Shown here: positions 56,681 to 64,000 of the stretch, piece after piece | How positions within the stretch are numbered: position 1 is the first letter of the stretch | How the letters are laid out: every line of letters starts with the position of its first letter | NCBI RefSeq assembly: GCF_036226685.1 | Contig: NZ_CP109009.1 | Location: 8,273,501 to 8,337,500, forward strand | Length of the DNA stretch: 64,000 nucleotides | Direction: 5' to 3' | Source of the DNA: Streptomyces sp. NBC_00690 | GTDB taxonomy: Bacteria; Actinomycetota; Actinomycetes; Streptomycetales; Streptomycetaceae | Notes under the pieces: generated by a model | The model's input: only the letters and a program-made list of their open reading frames with translations | Databases searched by the model: none | What the model was told of the DNA's origin: nothing | Translations under genes and position numbers: made by a program

Positions 56681-56702
56681 TATTAGAGACTGCTCTCTAA
56701 TA
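56681..56702. promoter_or_regulatory. TetR-type operator in the divergent intergenic region
   Basis: TATTAGAGA (56681-56689), CTGC spacer and TCTCTAATA (56694-56702) form a perfect 9-bp inverted repeat. It sits in the 62-base gap between the SRPBCC start (56663, reverse) and the TetR start (56726, forward). It is AT-rich compared with its surroundings and is the expected autoregulatory site of the TetR protein. Confidence 0.85.
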
Positions 56703-56725
56703 TGGTGGAGGGTAGCCTCTCGACC

Positions 56726-57334
56726 ATGGCCAGGCCACCCCGTTTCGACGTTGACCAGTTGCTCGACGCCGCCGTCCGAAGGGCCGCGGCGGCAGGTCCG
56801 GCAGGGGTGACCATGTCGGCCGTCGCCAAGGACGTGGGCGCGCCGAGCGGTTCGGTCTATCACCGCTTCCCCGGGCGGTCCGCGCTGCTCGCCGAGGTGT
56901 GGCTACGAACGGTGGAGGGCTTCCAGGAGGGATACCTCAAGGCCCTGGAAGCAGATGACGACCCTCGGCGTGCAGGGCGTGCCGCGGCCCGTCATGTCGT
57001 CGCCTGGAGTCGGGCGCATCCCGAGGAGGCCGCCCTCCTTCTCTACGGCGCGGAGGACTTCGGGCGGGCCGACTGGTCCGAAGAGCACGGAGATCGCGCG
57101 GACCGCGGCAATCGGCGCGTGCGTACCGCCCTCGCCGCCCTCGCGGTGACCCTGGGCGCCAAGGGTCCCGGCGCGGTCGAGTGCGTCGCGCTCGCCCTAG
57201 TCGATCTGCCGCTCTCACTGGTCCGTCGTCACCTCAGGGCCGGGGAGCCGCTGCCCCTCCATGCCGAGGAGCTCGCCGAGCAGTGCGCGACGGTGCTGCT
57301 CAGTGGCCTCCTCGCAGGGGAGATCTCTGCCTAG
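56726..57334 (+). CDS. TetR family transcriptional regulator
   Basis: A 202-residue TetR repressor. ATG 56726 is preferred to ATG 56702, because the latter overlaps the operator-like repeat and adds only eight weakly coded residues. The N-terminal helix-turn-helix is normal: FDVDQLLDAAVRRAAAAGPAGVTMSAVAKDVGAPSGSVYHRFPGRSALLAEVW in overlapping short motifs. The C-terminal ligand domain (about 75-200) contains ARHVVAWSRAHPEEAALLL and a tryptophan-containing acidic segment, with no recognisable ligand. It is divergent from the SRPBCC gene and should repress both through the 56681-56702 site. No link to the PKS cluster is visible. Confidence 0.92.
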   Translation: MARPPRFDVDQLLDAAVRRAAAAGPAGVTMSAVAKDVGAPSGSVYHRFPGRSALLAEVWLRTVEGFQEGYLKALEADDDPRRAGRAAARHVVAWSRAHPEEAALLLYGAEDFGRADWSEEHGDRADRGNRRVRTALAALAVTLGAKGPGAVECVALALVDLPLSLVRRHLRAGEPLPLHAEELAEQCATVLLSGLLAGEISA

Positions 57335-57558
57335 GTCTGGTCTTCGAGGTCTCGTTCCGGGTGGTGCCGGCAAGGCCGGGTTCGACCTTCCTGTGGGTGG
57401 GCCGCTCCGACGGGCTGACGTACGTGATGGACCGCATCGTGATCTTCTGTGGTGAAACCTGCTGCGACTCGAAGTAAATGTTCGAAGGTTGAATTTCGGC
57501 CAGATGTGGGGACGCGAGGCCGGAGTTGAGGATTCCGGGCTAGTGCAAGGAGATTCGG

Positions 57559-57711
57559 ATGTTTGCCCAGGTCAACCAGGCTCGGTCCTTCAATGTTCTA
57601 TTACCGGTTCGTCAGTTGACCCTGGGGGGCGTGGGGCTCAAGAAACGGCTTGGGTCGAGGGTGTGCCCAAGGATTGCTCTTGACCGTGAGCCGTCAAACG
57701 CTACGGTCTAG
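57559..57711 (+). CDS. Possible 50-residue small ORF, low confidence
   Basis: AGGAG six bases before ATG 57559 opens a 50-codon frame (MFAQVNQARSFNVLLPVRQL at the start), with one TTA codon, ending at the TAG inside the palindrome at 57705-57714. The coding bias is weak and no homologue is recognised. It is the only thing resembling a gene in the 528 bases between 57335 and 57862, and the rest of that stretch appears to be non-coding. It could be a leader peptide or chance. Confidence 0.2.
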   Translation: MFAQVNQARSFNVLLPVRQLTLGGVGLKKRLGSRVCPRIALDREPSNATV

Positions 57712-57714
57712 ACC
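57705..57714. promoter_or_regulatory. DasR-like palindrome upstream of the LPMO gene
   Basis: GGTCTAGACC, with flanks ACGGTCTAGACCAAG, matches the core of the DasR-responsive element (TGGTCTAGACCA) that controls chitin and N-acetylglucosamine genes in Streptomyces. It lies about 150 bases before the LPMO start. Flanking positions are only partly conserved, so affinity may be moderate. Confidence 0.75.
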
Positions 57715-57862
57715 AAGCAACGACGGGATCGAGCCTACGTCGCGAGTACGGATGACAGACCCCCCACGGTCCGTCACCGGCTCGGACGGACGCGCTCCAA
57801 CGCCGCTGCCCTGTCCCCTCCGTGCCCTGCACACGTGCAGGCCCCCCACAGAAGGAGCCGAC

Positions 57863-58378
57863 ATGAACGGAAAGAGGAAGATGGCCGTGGCCATCGGTGC
57901 GGGAATCGCCCCACTCCTCGCTCTCAGCCTGCCCGCCAGCAATGCGGGCGCGCACGGCTACATCAACTCACCTGCCAGCCGGCAGGCCCAGTGTGCCGCG
58001 AACACCGTCCCCTGCGGTGCCATCAAGTACGAGCCCCAGAGCGTGGAAGGACCCAAGGGGCTCACCAGCTGTAGCGGTGGGAACGCCGGATTCTCCGAGC
58101 TCGACAACGACGGCAAGGGATGGAAGGTCTCGCCCGTCGGCAAGTCGACCAGCTTCACCTGGCGGCTGACGGCGCGCCACGCCACCAGCACCTGGCAGTA
58201 CTACGTCGGCGGTCGGAAGATCGCGGAGTTCAACGACGGCGGTGCACGGCCCGGCGCGTCGGTCACCCACCAGGTGAACTTCGGCTCGCTGAGCGGCAAG
58301 CAGAAGGTGCTCGCGGTGTGGAACATCGCCGACACCCCGATGGCCTTCTACAACTGCGTCGACGTCGACGTGCGCTGA
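57863..58378 (+). CDS. AA10 lytic polysaccharide monooxygenase (chitin-active)
   Basis: A 171-residue secreted copper enzyme from ATG 57863 (GAAGGAG ribosome-binding site). The signal peptide MNGKRKMAVAIGAGIAPLLA..SNAGA is cleaved before HGYINSPASR, so the mature N-terminal histidine can form one half of the copper histidine brace. The second His is in RLTARHATSTWQYYV, and AVWNIADTPMAFYNCVDVDV is the usual end with a conserved Phe near copper. Four cysteines (QCAAN, VPCGA, TSCSG, YNCVD) fit two disulfides. AA10 enzymes cleave crystalline chitin oxidatively with O2 or H2O2. It is a single catalytic domain without a carbohydrate-binding module. An upstream DasR-type site supports chitin-linked control. 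It is unrelated to the PKS cluster. Confidence 0.95.
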   Translation: MNGKRKMAVAIGAGIAPLLALSLPASNAGAHGYINSPASRQAQCAANTVPCGAIKYEPQSVEGPKGLTSCSGGNAGFSELDNDGKGWKVSPVGKSTSFTWRLTARHATSTWQYYVGGRKIAEFNDGGARPGASVTHQVNFGSLSGKQKVLAVWNIADTPMAFYNCVDVDVR

Positions 58379-58388
58379 CGCAGGTCCC

Positions 58389-58422
58389 GGGTGGCGTTGG
58401 ACGCCCTTCGTCCACGCCACCC
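58389..58422 (+). terminator. Hairpin downstream of the LPMO gene
   Basis: GGGTGGCGTTGGAC (58389-58402) pairs with GTCCACGCCACCC (58410-58422), apart from one bulged T, 10 bases after the LPMO stop. It is a typical Streptomyces factor-independent terminator without T-run. Confidence 0.8.
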
Positions 58423-58485
58423 GAAACCCACATCCCTCCAGGGAGAAGCGGCACGGTCAGGTGCTCCAGCTGACAACTCGCCGCC

Positions 58486-58523
58486 CGGTTCCCGGACCTG
58501 ATGAGCCGCAGGTTCGGGAACCG
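58486..58523. repeat. 15-bp imperfect inverted repeat in the intergenic region
   Basis: CGGTTCCCGGACCTG (58486-58500) and CAGGTTCGGGAACCG (58509-58523) pair with one mismatch around an 8-base loop. It lies in the 370 bases between the LPMO and the convergent hydrolase, where no gene is seen. It may be a second terminator or a mobile-element trace. Confidence 0.7.
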
Positions 58524-58692
58524 CACCCGATGGAAGGCGCCAACCGATCGACTCCGGGTGAAGCCAGGCCACCGGGCCGGATCCCGTCAGCTCCCCGGTC
58601 CGACACCTCGATGCCACCCGCAGGCGCTTTGGTGCAGAGCACCGAAGCACCCGCAGGCCGCATCGGATCAAGGCGTCACCCGAGGGGGGAAA

Positions 58693-58737
58693 GCGATCGC
58701 TCGGGCGCACCTGGAAAAGTTCCGCCCGAGCGATCGC
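58693..58737 (-). terminator. Perfect 15-bp hairpin downstream of the hydrolase gene
   Basis: GCGATCGCTCGGGCG (58693-58707) is perfectly complementary to CGCCCGAGCGATCGC (58723-58737), with a 15-base loop. It lies 12 bases beyond the stop of the reverse-strand hydrolase and should end the NRPS-hydrolase transcript. Confidence 0.8.
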
Positions 58738-58749
58738 GCCCCACAGCCC

Positions 58750-59565
58750 TCACGGTGCCGTCAAGAACTCCACGAGCAGTCGATTCACCTCGGCGGGTCG
58801 CTCCAGGTACCCGAAGTGACCGGCGTCGGCCACCACTTCCAGCCGGGCGCCGGGAATGACCTGCGCCATCTCCTCACCCAGGTACGGCGGGGACAGCCTG
58901 TCATCCGCGAACGAGACCACCAAGGTCGGTGCGGTGATGGCGGCGAATGCGCTCACACTCGGCGGGAACCCCGTGAGCGCCGCGGCGAACTGCGCTCGGA
59001 CCCCCGCCGAAGGCGTAGCCGGTGCCATGCCCAGGATGGCGAGCCAGTCCTCCGCCTCGATCTCCTCCCGCAGGCTCGCCGGCGATAGGTTCGCCAGTGC
59101 GCCGAGTGCCGCCCGCACCTCCGCGGGGAGGACCACGCCATGGTCGTGCAGGGCGATCTGGGCCAGCGAGAACGCTGAGAGCGCCGCGTCTGTGCGTCCA
59201 CGGGTTGCCAGCACGGCCAGTCGTCTCACCAGGTCGGGCCGGGTCAGCGCCAGATGTTGGGCCACCCGTGCACCCAGGGATGTCCCCACCACATGGGCCG
59301 GACCCCCGGCCACCTTCTCCACCAGGCCCGCGAGATCGTCCCTCAGGTCGTCCAGGGTGAACCCCTCCGGGCCGGCAGAGCTGCCACCCACCCCACGGGC
59401 ATCGAAGACGATCACCCGCAACCCCGCGGCCACCAGCGCGGGCACCTGATGGGCACGCCACACCCGCCCCGGCGAACCCGCCCCCATGACCAGCACGACG
59501 GGTTCCCCGCTGCCGAACTCCTCGTACGCCAGGGTGATTCCACCGAGGTCGATGGTCTGCGTCAT
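58750..59565 (-). CDS. Alpha/beta hydrolase coupled to an NRPS gene
   Basis: A 271-residue alpha/beta hydrolase from ATG 59565, overlapping the NRPS stop by ATGA. The nucleophile elbow is VVGTSLGARVAQHL (Ser), the acid is in VVSFADDRLSPP and the base in VVADAGHFGYLERP. The oxyanion region VLVMGAGSPGRVW is normal. The size and tight coupling suggest a role in release or editing of the adjacent NRPS product, or a tailoring hydrolysis. The sequence is closer to haloperoxidase/epoxide hydrolase-like hydrolases than to GrsT-type thioesterases. It is the distal gene of the right-edge operon. Confidence 0.88.
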   Translation of the reverse strand: MTQTIDLGGITLAYEEFGSGEPVVLVMGAGSPGRVWRAHQVPALVAAGLRVIVFDARGVGGSSAGPEGFTLDDLRDDLAGLVEKVAGGPAHVVGTSLGARVAQHLALTRPDLVRRLAVLATRGRTDAALSAFSLAQIALHDHGVVLPAEVRAALGALANLSPASLREEIEAEDWLAILGMAPATPSAGVRAQFAAALTGFPPSVSAFAAITAPTLVVSFADDRLSPPYLGEEMAQVIPGARLEVVADAGHFGYLERPAEVNRLLVEFLTAP

Positions 59566-62500
59566 GCGCCCGTCCTCTCATTCTCCGCGACGGCGACGGC
59601 CAGCGCATCGAGCGCCCCCCGCCACAGCGCGGCCAGATCATGGATGTCCCCTGCGTCACAGATGCCGGGGTCGTACCGCCACAACGCCTCCACCACCGGG
59701 CCGTCCGGCCCCGGATGGACGGCGCAGATGAGCTCCAGCGGATACGGTTGGGCCGCATCCGGCTCGCTGTCCTGCGGGAAGACCTCCCGCAGTGCGTCGT
59801 CGACCACCAGCGTCCACGGGCGGTCATCATCAACCGCGACGACCTGGTCCAAACGGCCGAGATAGCTGAAGAACACCTCGGCCGGTACCGCCACCTCCGC
59901 ACCGAGCAGACCGTGGTCGAACCCGCCATGGGGTACGGCTGCCAACTCCTGCGCCACCTTCCGCAACAACGCGAGCGCGGCTTCGCGATCCGCCCGCGCA
60001 CCCTCGGGCGTCAGCCGCCCGTCTACGCCTGCGTCCAGCACGACGGGGTGGAACACATTGAACCAACCCACCGTCCGAGAGCTGTCGACGGTGCCGTCCA
60101 CGAAGGGACCGACCAGGTCGTCCCGCCGTCCGTGTCCCTCCCGCACCACGGTCAGTCCACTGTCCACAGGATGCCCGTGGCGTTCCCGCCAACCTGCCTC
60201 CGCGAGTGCCACCGCCGAGAGCAGCGCCCCCTCAGGAGTGGTCAACGCCGAACGCAACAGTGCCGCCGTCGTGGTCGCGTCCACCGTCACCCGGTGGGAC
60301 ACCAACCGCCCGCGGGTGTGCACGCCCGGATCGGCGACCCGACGCGCAAGCCTCGGTGCCCGCTCGTACTCCCGTGCCACGCCTTCCCAGTGCGGCAGTT
60401 GGTCGCGTAGCTCGGCCCCGGCTGCCCGAGCGGCCAGCGCCCGGGACCACTCCACCATGGTCGTGTGCTCCGTGAGCAGCGTGCCCTGGTCGGAGCCGTG
60501 GCAGGCCGCAAGGTCCTCCAGCAGGACGTGCCAGGACACGATGTCCACCACCGCATGGTGAACGGCGAGGAACAACCGCCCCACCCCGGTCTCCGTCTCC
60601 CGTAGGAACGCGCCCACCATCATCGCGCCGTTGGCGGGATCGAGCCGCTCCCAGACGCGGTGCGCGCTCTCCAGGACGGTCTGCGGAGTCAGTCGTGGAT
60701 GCTCCTCCACCACCAGTACTTCGGGCACGGCGCCGGGTGCCGTGGCGAGCAGGGCGAGCCGCCCGTCCGCCTCCCGTACGGTCCGCGCCGACAGTTGTGG
60801 ATGCGCCGCGCGCAGCCGCTCCAGCACACGCGTGAGCTCGTCCGCGGTGATCCCCCCGGGCAGGGAGATCAACTGGGACTGGGCGAAACGACGGTAGGAG
60901 CCCAGCCCTTGCATCCAATCCAGTGCCGGAGTGCGCACCCGGGCGGGCTCCGTGTCTTTGCCGGCCGCGGCTGCGACTGCTTCCGGCTCCCGGGCGGCGG
61001 TCACCGCCCGCGCCAGTTCGGCCGCGGTGCGGTGCACCGCGATCTGCCGCGGGGTGCAGTTCAGCCCGGCCCGCCGCAGTTCGCCCACGAGCGTGATGGT
61101 GGCGATGCTGTCCATCCCACGGTGGAACATGTCGTCGTCGACACCCAGATGTGGCTCGTCGAGCAGGGCCCGCGCCGCCGTGAGCACCGTACGCTCTGCA
61201 TCGCTCGCCGGTGGCCGGGAGGCGTCAGAGGACTCCCCGCCCCCCGACGGCCGCGGCAGGGCCCTCAGGTCCACCTTGCTGTTGACCGTCAGCGGGATCG
61301 CGTCCAACTCCACCCAGCGGGCCGGCACCATGTAGTGCGGAATGCGCCGGGCCAGGTCCTCCCGAAGGTCCACCTGATCCAAACGCACGCCCGTGGCCCG
61401 TACCTCCTCGGTCGCCACCACATACGCGACCAGGACGCGACCCTGGGCTCCCGACTGCGCCACGACCACCGCCCGGGACACATCGGGCCGAGTCTCCAGT
61501 GCGGCGACGATCTCCGCGAGCTCGATCCGATAGCCGCGGATCTTCACCTGGTCATCCGCCCGGCCGAGGAACACCAACCGGCCCGCCGCATTGCGTCGGA
61601 CCACGTCCCCGGTGCGGTAGAGACGCTCCCCGGTGACCGGGTCTGGTACGAAGCGCTCCGCGGTGAGCGCCGACCGGGCCTGGTAGCCGCGCGCCACCTG
61701 TAGGCCGCCGAGGTACAACTCCCCGCGCACTCCGAGCGGCACCGGCCGCAGATCCGGGCCGAGTACCTGGGCCGATGACCCCGGTGCGGCGCTGCCGATC
61801 TGTGGCTCCTCACCGGCGACGACGAACGCGTTGACCGCCTCCACGGTGATCTCGGTCGGACCGTAGAAGTTGTGCACCCTGGTGCCCTGGAGCCCGGCCA
61901 GCACATCCCAGACGCTGCGCGGGATGTCCTCGCCGCCCAGTGCCAGGATGGCCAGCGGGCATCGATCACCCTCGATCAAACCTGCCTCGGCCAGCCGGCC
62001 CAGCATCGACGGCGAGGTGTCCAGCATGTCCACCCGGTGTTCGTGGATCTTGCCCACCAGCCGGTTTGGATCGCGCTGGTCCTCCTCGTCGAAGAGGACC
62101 ACGGTGTGGCCGCTGAGCAGGGCGAGTTGTGGTTGCCAACTCGCGTCGAAGGCGAACGACCAGCCGTGCCCCACCCGCAGCACCTGTTCGGTGTCGCCGA
62201 TGACCGGCCCGTAGATCTCCTCCCGATGCGCTGCCAGCAGCGCCAGCAGCCCTCCGTGAGTGGCGATGACCCCCTTCGGCTCTCCGGTGGAGCCCGAGGT
62301 GAACACCGTGTGCACCGCCTGGTCGGCGGCCGTGGTGCCCATCAGCCGTTCGGTGCCCTGTGCACCGACGGCGGGAGCCGACGACCCCGTCGAGCAGCGT
62401 TCGCCCGCCCACCAGTCCGCTGCACCCGGCTCGGCGATGAGCACGCGGGTGCCCGCCAGTTCGACGATGGTGGTGTTGCGGTCCTGCGGAGCGGAGAGAT

Positions 62501-64000
62501 CGAGGGGTACGAGGGTGCCCCCGGCCTTCAGCACCCCGAGGAGGGCGACGAAGAACTCCTTGGTGCGCGGCAGCGCCACCGCGACCCGGCTCTCCGGCCC
62601 GACGCCGAGGGCGCGCAATCGGTGTGCGACGGCGTTGGACCAGCGGTCCAAGGTGCCGTAGTCGAGCTCCCCCGTGGCATCGATGACGGCCGTACGCCGG
62701 GGATGCCGATCAGCGGCCTGCTCGAAGGCGCGATGCACGCCGTGGTCGGCCGGCCGATCCTGCTGGGGCGGTGCGGTGGGCCCGCCGGCGAGCGCCCTCA
62801 GTTCCGACGCCTCCTGGGGCAACAGGACGTCCAGATCGCGGTGCGTACGCCCTGGGTCGCGAGCGATCTCCTGCACCAGATGCAGGAACCGTTCCGCGAG
62901 ACGTCCGGCGTCCAGCCCGCCGAGCAGGGCGTCGACGTGGTCGACGTTGACGTACAGCCGATCGTCGAGGAGGAAGGGGACCACCGTCAGCGGATAGTGG
63001 GTGTAGCTGTCCATCAGGACTGGCGCCATCTTCACACCGTCGCCGAGGTCCAGGGTGTCCCGTGCCGTTCCCTTCGGTGTGTTGTGGAAGATCATCATGG
63101 TGTCGAAGAGGTCGCCCGCGCCGGCTTCGCGCTGGATCTCGCTCAAACCCACATAACCGTGGGCGCGTTGCTCCGCCGCGTCCTTCTGGACGCGTCGGCA
63201 CAGTGCGTCGAGCGGTTCGTCCGGCCGGAGCGAGATGCGCGCGGGGACCGTGTTGATGAACAGTCCGATGGATGACTCGATGCCGGGCACCTCTTCCGGT
63301 CGGCCCGAGACCGTCACCCCGAAGGTCGTGTCCGCCCGGCCGGTCAGCCGGTGCAGCAGCACCGCCCAGGCCACCTGGGCGACCGTGTTGACCGTGAGGT
63401 TGAGGGACCTCACTCGGGCGAGCAGTGCATCGAGCGCCGGCCCCTCCAGGGAGCGCATGGTCAGCCGGGGCAGCGGAGCCACACCCGGAGGCGCCGTACT
63501 CGCGACCACCGTCGGCTCGTCCACACCGGAGAGCATCTCCCGCCACCGGCGCAACGAACCCTGTCGGTCTTGCCGTTGCAGCCAGCCGATGTACTCGGGA
63601 TACGCGGGGGAGGGCGTCACGGGCTCCCGACCGCCCTCCTCGTAGCGATCCGCGAGCTCCCGCCAGAACAGCGGCACGGACCAGCCGTCGAGCACGATGT
63701 GGTGGAAGACCACCAACAGCCGGTGGTGATCGGGGCCCAGTCTGGCCAGGGTGGCCCGCAGGGGCGGCCCCTCCACCAGGTCGAAGGGCTCGTACTGGGC
63801 GGTGTGGACATGGGCCTGGAACTCCTGGGCGGTCATCTCCACCTCCCGCCAGGGGAAGTCGACGACCGCCGGCACCAGTTGCACCGGATGCGGCAACCCC
63901 TCGTCCCAGAACCGTGCGAGCAGATGCGGATGGCGGGCCAGTACCGCGGTGAGGGCGCGCCGCAGCCGTGCGGTGTCCAACGGCCCGTGGAAGTCGGTCA
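59562..64000 (-). CDS. NRPS module C-A-PCP-E, N-terminus beyond the window
   Basis: At least 1472 residues, open at the right edge; the frame continues past the apparent first Met into normal C-domain sequence (HGPLDTARLRRAL), so that Met is not the start. Order: C domain with FHHIVLDGWS (HHxxxDG); A domain with FTSGSTGEPKGVIA, AFDASW (A4), NFYGPTEITVEA (A5), YRTGDVV, KIRGYRIE and TVNSKVDLRAL (A10); a PCP with HRGMDSIATI; and an epimerisation domain with LAVHHAVVDIVSWHVLLEDL and SRTVGWFNVFHPV. The module adds one residue and converts it to the D form. There is no TE, so another synthetase must take over. Codon use is like the neighbours. Specificity is not predicted: the A4 segment is unusual, with one residue fewer than the reference spacing. 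Confidence 0.93.
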   Translation of the reverse strand, partial: TDFHGPLDTARLRRALTAVLARHPHLLARFWDEGLPHPVQLVPAVVDFPWREVEMTAQEFQAHVHTAQYEPFDLVEGPPLRATLARLGPDHHRLLVVFHHIVLDGWSVPLFWRELADRYEEGGREPVTPSPAYPEYIGWLQRQDRQGSLRRWREMLSGVDEPTVVASTAPPGVAPLPRLTMRSLEGPALDALLARVRSLNLTVNTVAQVAWAVLLHRLTGRADTTFGVTVSGRPEEVPGIESSIGLFINTVPARISLRPDEPLDALCRRVQKDAAEQRAHGYVGLSEIQREAGAGDLFDTMMIFHNTPKGTARDTLDLGDGVKMAPVLMDSYTHYPLTVVPFLLDDRLYVNVDHVDALLGGLDAGRLAERFLHLVQEIARDPGRTHRDLDVLLPQEASELRALAGGPTAPPQQDRPADHGVHRAFEQAADRHPRRTAVIDATGELDYGTLDRWSNAVAHRLRALGVGPESRVAVALPRTKEFFVALLGVLKAGGTLVPLDLSAPQDRNTTIVELAGTRVLIAEPGAADWWAGERCSTGSSAPAVGAQGTERLMGTTAADQAVHTVFTSGSTGEPKGVIATHGGLLALLAAHREEIYGPVIGDTEQVLRVGHGWSFAFDASWQPQLALLSGHTVVLFDEEDQRDPNRLVGKIHEHRVDMLDTSPSMLGRLAEAGLIEGDRCPLAILALGGEDIPRSVWDVLAGLQGTRVHNFYGPTEITVEAVNAFVVAGEEPQIGSAAPGSSAQVLGPDLRPVPLGVRGELYLGGLQVARGYQARSALTAERFVPDPVTGERLYRTGDVVRRNAAGRLVFLGRADDQVKIRGYRIELAEIVAALETRPDVSRAVVVAQSGAQGRVLVAYVVATEEVRATGVRLDQVDLREDLARRIPHYMVPARWVELDAIPLTVNSKVDLRALPRPSGGGESSDASRPPASDAERTVLTAARALLDEPHLGVDDDMFHRGMDSIATITLVGELRRAGLNCTPRQIAVHRTAAELARAVTAAREPEAVAAAAGKDTEPARVRTPALDWMQGLGSYRRFAQSQLISLPGGITADELTRVLERLRAAHPQLSARTVREADGRLALLATAPGAVPEVLVVEEHPRLTPQTVLESAHRVWERLDPANGAMMVGAFLRETETGVGRLFLAVHHAVVDIVSWHVLLEDLAACHGSDQGTLLTEHTTMVEWSRALAARAAGAELRDQLPHWEGVAREYERAPRLARRVADPGVHTRGRLVSHRVTVDATTTAALLRSALTTPEGALLSAVALAEAGWRERHGHPVDSGLTVVREGHGRRDDLVGPFVDGTVDSSRTVGWFNVFHPVVLDAGVDGRLTPEGARADREAALALLRKVAQELAAVPHGGFDHGLLGAEVAVPAEVFFSYLGRLDQVVAVDDDRPWTLVVDDALREVFPQDSEPDAAQPYPLELICAVHPGPDGPVVEALWRYDPGICDAGDIHDLAALWRGALDALAVAVAENERTGA

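Noticed and set aside
57650..57862. Upstream extension of the LPMO gene to 57650
   Set aside because: It would bury the signal peptide behind 71 residues; ATG 57863 has GAAGGAG and begins a textbook signal peptide.
58579..58680. Repeats of CACCCGCAGG in the gap before the hydrolase
   Set aside because: Only two short copies, not forming a convincing structure beyond the hairpins already listed.

Overview
The window is high-GC actinomycete DNA, almost certainly Streptomyces or a close relative. The evidence is strong third-position GC bias, many GTG starts, ATGA-type stop/start overlaps, a DasR-like palindrome, an AA10 chitin-active oxygenase and RsbU/RsbV-type partner-switching proteins.

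From the left edge to about 47.8 kb lies a hybrid NRPS/trans-AT PKS gene cluster of the leinamycin type. The diagnostic part is the C-terminus of a 7268-residue PKS (10475-32281). It carries the DUF-SH-TE arrangement of leinamycin synthase LnmJ, in which SH is a PLP-dependent cysteine/thiocysteine lyase domain that leaves sulfur on the polyketide. The rest of the toolkit also fits. There is a discrete carrier protein and a DltA-like (D-alanine) adenylation enzyme (8506-10381). A reverse-strand NRPS, PCP-Cy-Cy-A-PCP-Ox-KS, makes a thiazole from cysteine (35740-42417). A trans-acting AT-ER protein (1788-4046) loads extender units. An HMG-synthase beta-branching cassette (32278-35031) and a type II thioesterase (34997-35743) follow. 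A P450/ferredoxin pair (43008-44458) and a truncated haemoglobin (42405-42836) are likely tailoring or redox proteins. The operon ends with crotonyl-CoA carboxylase/reductase, KAS III and 3-hydroxyacyl-CoA dehydrogenase (44617-47833), a probable ethylmalonyl-CoA supply.

Inferred assembly logic: D-Ala is activated and passed to the NRPS; cysteine is added, cyclised and oxidised to a thiazole; the terminal KS of the NRPS lacks the HGTG histidine and looks non-elongating; the split module continues as DH-ACP-KR at the start of the PKS; the following modules are KS-[degenerate ACP]-ECH-ACP, KS-DH-KR-MT-ACP, KS-DH-KR-ACP and KS-ACP-ACP-DUF-SH-TE. Departures from leinamycin as I know it are the in-line ECH domain, a Cys-to-Ser decarboxylative KS where leinamycin uses the acyltransferase/decarboxylase LnmK, a short complement of elongating KS domains (four) and the C4-unit supply genes. 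The product is therefore probably a leinamycin-family compound with its own scaffold, not leinamycin itself.

The left arm (1-8407) holds the tail of an MFS exporter, two internally duplicated unknown proteins flanking the AT-ER gene, and a VOC protein, a PIG-L deacetylase, a methyltransferase and an alpha/beta hydrolase with a cysteine nucleophile. These are tailoring or self-protection candidates. No pathway-specific regulator is visible.

Right of a perfect 21-bp hairpin at about 48.0 kb the content changes to general physiology: a cold-shock protein, three STAS anti-anti-sigma factors, a decayed GAF/phosphatase gene, a nine-domain hybrid kinase-phosphatase, a lipoprotein, a TetR regulator divergent from an SRPBCC protein, and the chitin-active LPMO. 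From 58750 to the right edge a second NRPS system begins on the reverse strand (C-A-PCP-E, open at the edge, plus a coupled hydrolase), apparently unrelated to the leinamycin-type cluster.
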